Source: Ricinus communis | Taxonomy: Eukaryota; Streptophyta; Magnoliopsida; Malpighiales; Euphorbiaceae | Assembly: GCF_019578655.1 (NCBI RefSeq) | Contig: NC_063259.1 | Location: forward strand, 12,366,489-12,430,488 | Reading direction: 5' to 3' | DNA length: 64,000 bases | Shown here: in pieces, positions 56,798-64,000 of the stretch | Layout of the letters: each line of letters begins with the position of its first letter | Position numbering within the stretch: position 1 is the first letter of the stretch | Notes under the pieces: model-generated | The model's input: only the letters and a program-made list of their open reading frames with translations | What the model was told of the DNA's origin: nothing | Database searches by the model: none | Position numbers and translations under genes: made by a program

Positions 56798-59394
56798 TGT
56801 AAATACCCGTGAATTTCAAAATTTTAATTTCGTTATTTTTAGAGGCATTTTAGTAATCAAAATCTTGAGGTGAATTGAGTATCATTTCATTAATATTATT
56901 CAATACTGTAGTATATTGAAATTTTGGTAAATTTGAATATTGTTTTGTAATATTTAGCAAGCCAAATTTTATTTTATTTTATTCGGCTTTAATATGAATA
57001 TTTATTTGTACTTATTTATTTATTATATTCTTACTTTTATTATTTTATTTTAAGTGGACCTAAACCTTGTTACTAATGGCAGTCATGATTCTGTTGAGAT
57101 TTAGGCTAAGGTTGAACTATTAATATAACCTTAAGTGTATAAATATATATAGATATGTATTTAATTTCTTTAGTGGGATGTTACTATAGCTACTTTAGTA
57201 GGGGGACTTATGTGCATCTTTTTCATCTTTTCATAAAAAGAAATTTACAAAAGCCCCCCATCCCCCTTCTCCTTTCTCTCTCCCCGATGCCACCTCCCTC
57301 TCCCCCTACACCTTCCATTTCCAATCGCTCCCCATGTCGCCCTTCTGTTCCTCGCCTGCCATGAGCTTCCCTCGACGTCGCCACATCCATGCCGCCTTTA
57401 TCCGTCGAGGAAGAGTTGTTCGCAAGGAGGAAGCTTCCTCCTCTACTACTGTCATCGAATCAACCACCTACTGCCCTCTCCTCACCCATCTGGCGACGTA
57501 ATCGTGCACACCACTGTCGATAACCCAAGGTCAGCCCCTCCTCACTGTTGGCCAGCCATTTTCCAACTCCTCCAAGCCTCGCTAGAGCCGAAAATCTCTG
57601 ACCTCAATTCGATGGCTTCCACTGAGTTTTAGGCGAAGATATCTACATTTTTGAACTTATTGCAGCTCAAGCTTCTCGTAAAAGTCTCCGGATTCGAAAT
57701 CCGATACCGTTGGCGGTACCGGCTTTTGGATCCCGGTATTTTTCGGATGCACAAAATTTAAGGTTTCGGCTCGGTATAATTTTATTTAGACCTTAAAATT
57801 TTTTAAAATTTATTAGAAATTATTTGGTGTATTAATTGTTAGTTATTAATAATTAATTAAATTAATTAGTAGCTTGATCCTAGAAATGCTATAGATTAAC
57901 TATATAAGAAATTATTAATTTATTGTGTAAATTGAGGCTCTGATTAATTAAATTCAAATGTGAGAAAAATATTTTTGTGTTGGATCGTGAAATAATATTA
58001 TTTACCGGACTGTTAATTATTATTTTGTGATCTGGATTGTGTTGCAGAGTCGGAAAAAATAATTGTGGAATATTTGAAGTATTTTTAGTAGATTATGGAC
58101 CTGTTATACGAGGGTGAACGTTCATATTTTAGGAGAAGCTATGCCGAATTTTCGGTAGAATTTCTGAGTCGGGATCGCTTGGAATTTCTTAGGCAGTCTA
58201 ATCTAGGAGTCTAGGCCTAAGAAAAATTATAAATATCTTATTAGTTCAATTATTTTCGTGAATAGATAATCCGTCAGTCCAGCCAGCTCTACCCGAGGCA
58301 TAGGAGCAGACAGCGGAACTCGGCAGAATTGTAGAATCATATATTCTACCTTATGTCATATCTGTATTAAATGAAATTCTTAAATGAATAATTATTATGT
58401 CATTTCAGTGGTATAAGTATTATTAAATTATTGTTATTATAATTATTTTCATTACTATTAATATTATTAATATTAATATTATTGATGTTATTATTATTAT
58501 TGTTATTATTATTACAATATTATTATGAATATTATCGTTACTGTTGTTGTTGTTTAAATATTATTAATTTTATAAAATTGCATTACTTCACTATACTGCT
58601 ATTACTACCACGATTGTTGAGTATCATGTTGCATGTAATATTACTGATGCTAATGTTTTGTGGCTCGGGATGAGGCAATAGTAGAACATGCCACCTGATG
58701 GGCTACATCAGGACTGCGTGCACACCGGTGAAAATCAGAGTCAGATAATAGAGGAATATTCGGTGGTGTGCCTTGGTCAAGCACAGCTCTTCGGGCCTGT
58801 GGGAGTCTGATTTGCCGGAGGAAGATCCCTGGTCGAGCGTTGCTCTCTGGGCGCCGGCTATATTGGTATTTGAGTGAGCAGACTGGAATTAAGGACTCTA
58901 GTTGAGCTTTGTTCTTTGGGCGCTAGTCTTATTGGATTAAGAGAGTCGAAAGACTGCTAGAATTGGAGATTTAGGGTTCTACTGAAGTACTCATCCCGTG
59001 TGTGTTAAAATTGCATGTCCCTTTAAAATTATGATATGAGATGCATTTGATATTTTGTAATATTCTAAACTATTAAATATTATTTTATATTTACGGTTGC
59101 TTTGATTCAGAGGATATGATTTTAACTTAATCTCGAGACTGACAGTCTCAATTTTAATTTTTCAGGTGACAACTATGTTCTCCGTCGACTTTCTCTTGGC
59201 AGCCCGACTTTCTTTTCCTTATGGGCTTATTGTAATTAAATTCTAACTTTTGTATTTTGAATTATTTGAAAATCTAGACTCTCCGCAGTAGTAGACTTGG
59301 AACTTTACTATAACGATCCGAAACCAGATCACATGAGATATTGTCCGCTTTGACCCCCACTGGCCTCACGGTTTTGTCCCTTTGGCGGGTTCGA

Positions 59395-59475
59395 GAACTT
59401 CCCAAGAGGTCACCCATCCTGAAATTTCTTTGAACCAAGCACGCTTAAGTTTGGAGTTCCTATAACTCCACAGCC
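59395..59475 (-). other. 5S rRNA-derived segment, left arm
   Basis: On the minus strand it reads CTTAAGCGTGCTTGG and then CAGGATGGGTGACCTCTTGG, which are the A-box side and C-box side of the internal 5S rRNA promoter. The intermediate part is changed, so it is not a 5S gene. Confidence 0.7.
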
Positions 59476-60134
59476 AAACAATCAAAAAGTACCTCATGTG
59501 ATTAGTTCCAACTCTTTACATATATTTTATGAACCATTCCCACCCCATATTCGATGTGCAATTCGATTCATTCATGTAACCCCGTACCTTAGAGTACTGC
59601 CATCCTAGAAGCCTGCTAGAGGCCGCTCCTTGTCCAAGCATCCTATATTTGCCCCGGTGTCCACTTCCCACCTTCATCAGACCGCTTTTCCAGGCTAGGC
59701 TGTCACATGGATCTCCTGGGAAGTTCTCGAACCCGCCAAAAGTGACAAAATTGTGAGGCTAGTGGGGGCCAAAGCGGACAATATGTCATGTGATATGGTT
59801 CCGGGTCGTTACAAATGGTATCAGAGTAAGACCCCTCTAGTAGATGTGCGGTTCGAGGACGAACCAGGCGGAAGCTGGTGGGCATGTGACAGCCTGGCCT
59901 GGAGAAGCGATCCGATGAGGGCGAGAAGTGGACACCGGGGCAAATATAGGATGCCTAGACAAGGAGCGGCTTCTGGCGGGCTTCTAGGATGACAGCACTC
60001 TACAGTTCAGGAGTACATGAATGAATTGAATTGCACATCGAAATGGGGCGGAAATGGTTGATAACATATATGTAAAGAGTTGGAACTAATTACATGAGGT
60101 GCTTTTTTATTGTTTGGCTGTGGAGCTGTAGGAA

Positions 60135-60205
60135 ATCCAAAGTTAAACATGCTTGGTTCAAATAAATTTCAGGATGGGTGACCTCTTTGGAAGTTCTCAA
60201 ACCCA
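60135..60205 (+). other. 5S rRNA-derived segment, right arm
   Basis: The plus strand has GTTAAACATGCTTGG and CAGGATGGGTGACCTCTTTG, the same two promoter-like blocks as the left arm with further changes. It is degenerate and not a 5S gene. Confidence 0.7.
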
Positions 60206-60522
60206 CCAAAGGGACAAACCCATGAAGCCTGTGGGGCCAAAGTGAATAATATCTCATGTGATCTGGTTCCGGCTTGTTACATTTATATTTTTATCTTGGT
60301 CTATTAAAAACAATAGTAAATTTATTAAGTAATCTTGCTGATAGATTTAATTAATTGTGTTGGGATTATGTGAATGAGTTATTGGCCTATTCGAGTAATA
60401 TATGTATATATAAGTGCGTTTACCAAATTTCTTAATTAGTTAGGCTTGCTACGGGATTTGGTGGCTTTAAGCTTACCTATTCCCTAGCTCCAATCATGGG
60501 CCCACATATCGGATCATTGACA

Positions 60523-60905
60523 ATATATAATACTAGTTCTTCAAGAACTAGAAATTAGTAAATATTATCTAATATTAGATAATATATCTATTATAAATAA
60601 ATTAAAATAAGATAGAAATAAAATAAAACTATGATCCTACAAAGTATGTAAATAAAACTGTAATTGCAATATAAACTACTATTTGGCTAAAATAAAGGAA
60701 TTTAGTAGAAATTCAAAAGCCAAAAAACCAAAATAGAGATATAGGTGCTATATACTCATTAAGACTACCAAAATGGGTCCTTGTGAGTTTAAAAATAAAT
60801 TCAATAAAAATAGAGTATAGCCTCGTGCAATTTTTTTTTTTTAAATATGAAAAGAAAAAATCTCTATCTTGAATCTTGTTTTAAGCAATCACGCTGATAA
60901 CATAT
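60523..60905 (-). mobile_element. Probable Copia 5' leader with primer-binding site
   Basis: On the minus strand TTATCAGCGTGATTGC (60900-60885) follows the short LTR after five bases. This is close to the TTATCAGCACGA-type primer-binding site of several Copia lineages. The rest, to 60523, is AT-rich and carries no coding sequence. Confidence 0.45.
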
Positions 60906-60996
60906 TGTGAAATAAAGAATAAGAGAAGAATAAAAGGTATTGTAAAATAAAGATTAAGAACAAAGTAAATAAAAAGAGAAGGGAGAGTAATTTCTC

Positions 60997-61042
<46 letters not shown>

Positions 61043-61193
61043 TGTCTTTATGTGTATCATTTCGTTGATCATAACACCTATTTATAGGTGTAAAGGATTA
61101 CAGAGATAGAGTTATATTTAAATAAGAAAATCTATCTATAAATATATTGATAGACATCCAATATAACCTAAATACCTTAATATTATCATAACA
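60906..61193 (-). repeat. Short Copia-type LTR (288 bp)
   Basis: On the minus strand it starts TGTTATGATAATATT and ends TTTCACA. A purine run GAGAAAGAGGAGAG lies directly before its start (61206-61194). It contains an (AT)n repeat at about 61003-61040. No second copy is present in the window, so it is either a solo LTR or part of a partial element. Confidence 0.5.
61003..61040. repeat. (AT)n microsatellite
   Basis: A run of alternating T and A, about 38 bases. Confidence 0.9.
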
Positions 61194-61206
61194 CTCTCCT
61201 CTTTCT

Positions 61207-62065
61207 CTTTCAATGCTCTTTCTTATTTCTGCTTACAGGAGACCCTTCTGCTTTCTAACACACCAACAATTAAAGCTTTTGAAATTTTCTAGCTCAAGAT
61301 AATGATCTCACAAGTCCCTCTAAATTTTCTACTGCAACGTTACATATCACTACCTATGAGCTTATCCAAAGAGTTTTCTGGAACTTATGCCCTGTCTTAC
61401 AGTCCATGAGATGTTCTTGTGCATGGAAATTTTTTGAATGATTTTTAGCCTATATAAAAAATTATTAAGATTTCTAAACCCTTATCCTTTAGTTTAGACA
61501 CAATTTAAAGTCATCTCCAAGAACATTAAATTGAAGATCTTCAATCAAAACCTGAAGAACAAAGTTTAAAGCCAAGATTAAAATTTATATATAGAGAAAG
61601 CTCTGAGAGGATATTTGAAGTATTATTTTTAGTCCATCTTAATACATATATTTATTTTTATTTTTATAATTATTATTTTTGGGTTTATATTAATTTATTA
61701 TGAATATGAGTTAGTTTTTCTCTTTAGGATCAAACGACTCTTTAAAATTTTTTTGTTTGTGGTTGAGATTTGGTTAATGAATATTTATTTTTCATGACTT
61801 GTGAATGTTAGAGACTAATATCTACATATATGGTATTAAGTGAAGAAACAAGAGTTGATGTTTAATATTAGTTCATTCAATTACTAAATTTAGGAAAGTT
61901 AAAGTCATAGATGATCTCTATCCTTTGAGACCTTGAAAAAGAAATGAAAATAGAACTTGAAGGGATTTTTTCATGACAGTGAGAGTACTTTAATCTAAAC
62001 ACACCTAGCTTAGCTAGAGAGAGTATATTAGATAATCAAGGTAATTGGTCTTCAATTAATTAAGC
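61207..62065. other. No gene seen
   Basis: AT-rich sequence with no recognisable protein or RNA. It could be the 3' internal region of the Copia element, given the purine run beside the LTR, but nothing else supports that. Confidence 0.4.
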
Positions 62066-63232
62066 ATTTAAATTAGGGTTAATGCAATTTAAATCACAAC
62101 ATTTTATGTTTTTTTTTTTGCAGTTTTATGCAATCCTTTTAATTTTAGTAATTGCAATCACAAGTTATAAAATATTTACAATTCGAGGCAAGTTACTAAA
62201 CACTATTTGAAATTGTATGATATAGATAATAGACTTGCACAAGCTCATTCGACTCATTTCAATGCTTTGACATGTTATTAACACTTGGAAAACTCCTAAA
62301 ATGCATTTGCAACCCCTAAAAGCACTAATTCCTATTTCAAATTTACAAAATCCCCAATCCCTCTTTTGCAAGAATAAAAACTAATTAACCATCCATCAAG
62401 CGTAAATCAATCGTTATCGATAGTGTTAATCATTAGTGGCATAAATTGCTAATCGGTGCACTAAGCTATCAACAATCTTGTGGTCCCTCTTCCTTTGGCC
62501 TTCGATCTTGGTGTGTACTGCATTAATGGCGAATCGATAAAATTTCTTTATTCTTTTCCTTTGTCTGTAATTTATTATTTATCAAAGTTATGAATGTCTA
62601 TATCTGTTATTTGTTACTGAAACCCTAAATGCATTTATACTTAAACATGATGTATATGTTTGATTAGTGGTCCCTTCATTTTAGGTTTTTAGGCCAACTT
62701 GTAATTCTTTATGCTATTTGTGTATTTCTCTAGAACTATTAGGGCTTATAGCATACTATTCATATTTTATTTTGCTTTTTGCATCAGTGGTACATTTTTT
62801 CTATAGTTTCACATTGTCGGCAAACTATATGAATTTGGTGGTGACACTATATATATAAAGGAGAAATCAAGGCCAAGCATGGGTTTGATCCTTATAGATT
62901 TGCTTATTTTGAACTTTGTGATGAAGTTAAAAGTATGGGTGGGTTATAAATGGGAAGCTTGCTTGCAGAATACTTGTATGCAATCTCTTAGTGAGTATAA
63001 AGAGTTGAAAGAGGATGTTCGTGTTATGGAGATGTTGCATCATGATGGCAAAGGATTTGGAATTATTAATATTTATATTGATAGCATTGAGAGTGAAGAA
63101 GGGAGAGTTGAAGGAAATGGAGGTGATCAAAGTATTGGTAATAAAGTTGAAACTATTGTTGTTGAGGGAAGTAAGTTACAAGATGTGGTAGACGTATGTG
63201 AGGGGCTTGAAGAGGCAAAAGAATAAGAATAC
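62066..63232 (+). pseudogene. MULE (MuDR-like) N-terminal fragment
   Basis: From about 62800 a PB1-like N-terminal domain of a plant MULE transposase is readable: VGKLYEFGGDT, then KHGFDPYRFAYFELCDEVKSM near 62873-62935. The frame 62879-63226 continues it after a frame change (LKEDVRVMEMLHHDGKGFG, INIYIDS) and ends in an acidic region. Frameshifts near 62935 and 63000 break it. The upstream block from 62066 (AGGGTTAATGCAATTTAAATC) looks like the AT-rich end of a MULE but no terminal inverted repeat could be paired. The transposase catalytic core is absent. Confidence 0.55.
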
Positions 63233-64000
63233 TAAAAAAGTCTTCGAGAGAGGCTGCTTCAGTTGAAAAACCTCTTGGTTGTTAGATAATATTCACATTA
63301 ATAGTTCTGCTCCTTCCAGCCTGATAATTCATTCTTCCACCTGTTCACATTCTTTCTCTTATTATTCTTAATTTCCTTGACTTACAGCCCATCGTCGGAG
63401 AAGTCCAAGAACATCTTGGGGTTCATCATGTGAAGCTTCTCAACCTCAGACGAAAGCACATTTCAAACCAACATACCAACTTGCTCTTTTTCAAAAGGCT
63501 TATCCTTCATAGCTAACCTTATTTCTCCATCTAGTTAGAATGCTTTAGAATGACTCGTTCGGTTCCTGCTTAGTGGATTCCAAATCTCTAATAGAGACTT
63601 CGAGATGTGTATTATAATCATATTTCTTTATAAAAGAATTACACAAATCTTGCCACTTAGCTTTGGCAGATCTTTCTAAGCCATAGTACCAGTTTACAGT
63701 AGGTCCTTATAAGGATAATATAAACAACTTCATAATTTGGGATTTATTCAGTTGAGTATTCGTATGATAATAGCATATTATTTTAGATGAACCTTCAGAT
63801 TCCCAATTTTATTAAACTTATTCATTTCGGGCATCCTAAACTTCGAAGGCAGCTTGTCTTCCGTAGTCAAGACTAGTTCATCCAAATTATAAATCAGGTC
63901 CCAACCCTTGACTTCTAACATCCTTTGCATCTTATCCAATTTCGCACTCAAGCCACTAACAATTTCATTAATAGCAAGAGTAGGTTCTTTTTTAGCTTAG
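63233..64000 (-). pseudogene. Tat-type (Ogre/Retand group) gypsy gag, partial
   Basis: On the minus strand, from the window edge, the reading runs LAINEIVSGLSAKLDKMQRM, then DKLPSKFRMPEMNKFNKIG near 63860-63800, and after frame changes KWQDLCNSFIKKYDYNTHLE (about 63650-63590) and DLESTKQEPNESF (about 63580-63545). These blocks, with the W-x-DLCxxF and the TKQ-PxESF motifs, are typical of gag in Tat-lineage gypsy elements. Stops and shifts (for example near 63795 and 63550) show decay. The 5' part of the element lies beyond the right end of the window. Confidence 0.6.

Larger units (their letters stand above)
59309..60281. mobile_element. Cassandra-like element in inverted-dimer form
   Basis: The element has arms 59309-59709 and 59883-60281 that are reverse complements of each other over about 400 bases, around a 173-base centre. 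Flanks are TTTAC (59304-59308) and TTTAT (60282-60286), a 5-base target duplication with one change. The site is empty in the other LTR copy (near 51605). The outer 220 bases of each arm are the LTR (minus on the left, plus at 60059-60281). The centre holds a partial plus-strand LTR (59710-59812) and a primer-binding site TGGTATCAGAG at 59816-59826. 5S rRNA-derived sequence lies in each arm. Cassandra elements are TRIM retrotransposons known for 5S-derived LTRs. Confidence 0.8.
46496..60522 (+). mobile_element. Decayed chromodomain (Tekay/Del-type) gypsy element
   Basis: Truncated 5' LTR to 51821, tRNA-Met type primer-binding site, gag, protease, RT, RNase H, integrase, chromodomain-like tail, polypurine tract and 3' LTR 56798-60522. 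Two later insertions lie in its LTRs. About two dozen differences in roughly 310 bases compared by eye (51300-51610 against 59000-59308) show it is not recent. Gene order (PR-RT-RH-INT) and the C-terminal chromodomain place it in the chromovirus branch. Confidence 0.8.
56798..60522 (+). repeat. 3' LTR of the chromodomain gypsy element
   Basis: Starts TGTAAATACCCG and ends ATCATTGACA, with a 1 kb insertion at 59309-60281. Net length is about 2.75 kb. The first 1.1 kb has no relation to LTRs A-C and includes a pyrimidine-rich, GC-rich block (57250-57600), while the rest (from about 57925) is related to them. A TTA/ATT microsatellite lies at 58425-58515. It has three hairpin modules at 58770-58930. 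ORFs at 57155 and 58482 are composition artefacts. Confidence 0.85.

Noticed and set aside
57155..57364. Proline/serine-rich ORF
   Set aside because: It lies in a pyrimidine-rich part of a gypsy LTR; composition explains it.
59395..60205. Possible 5S rRNA genes
   Set aside because: Only promoter-like blocks are 5S-like, separated by unrelated sequence, and they lie in Cassandra-type LTRs.
1..64000. CRISPR arrays, bacterial operons, riboswitches, prophage
   Set aside because: The window is plant nuclear DNA; the repeats found are LTRs, minisatellites and microsatellites with no CRISPR spacing.

Overview
The window is nuclear DNA from a flowering plant, almost certainly a eudicot. It has AT-rich gene-poor sequence, layers of LTR retrotransposons, a LINE, a MULE fragment, an endogenous plant pararetrovirus fragment, and one intact spliced plant gene. 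The species cannot be fixed from the sequence alone.

The only host gene I can support is DWF1/DIM (delta24-sterol reductase of brassinosteroid synthesis), minus strand, about 28.9-32.8 kb. It has two coding exons and a 1.85 kb intron in the 5' UTR. Nearly everything else is mobile DNA.

Layout. 1-7.35 kb: plus-strand Athila-type Ty3/gypsy units sharing an LTR (internal, LTR, internal with env-like remnant, LTR). 7.35-15.85 kb: a second Athila subfamily, a plus fragment fused head-on to a minus gag-protease-only element. 15.85-19.7 kb: LINE reverse-transcriptase fragment, then a probable SIRE/Maximus-type Copia LTR with a minisatellite. 19.7-25.1 kb: a gypsy LTR split by a solo LTR of the same family (5-bp target duplication). 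25.1-28.6 kb: unassigned DNA and the 3' end of a LINE. 28.6-33.2 kb: DWF1. 33.3-37.2 kb: decayed pararetrovirus. 37.8-46.5 kb: minus Athila-like element with pol, an AT-hook ORF, an env-like gene and the 3' LTR. 46.5-60.5 kb: a decayed chromodomain (Tekay/Del-type) gypsy element whose 5' LTR holds a deleted related element and whose 3' LTR holds a palindromic Cassandra-like element with 5S rRNA-derived arms. 60.5-64 kb: short Copia LTR, MULE fragment, and a Tat-type gag running off the window.

The retroelement genes seen here are broken by stops, frameshifts, deletions or lost catalytic residues. The items most worth following up are the ORF with twin AT-hook motifs between integrase and env-like gene of the 37.8-46.5 kb element, the inverted Cassandra dimer, the complementary partial Athila derivatives, and the hairpin modules repeated inside both LTR families. 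All similarity statements are by-eye comparisons within the window or recognition of protein families; no database search was run.
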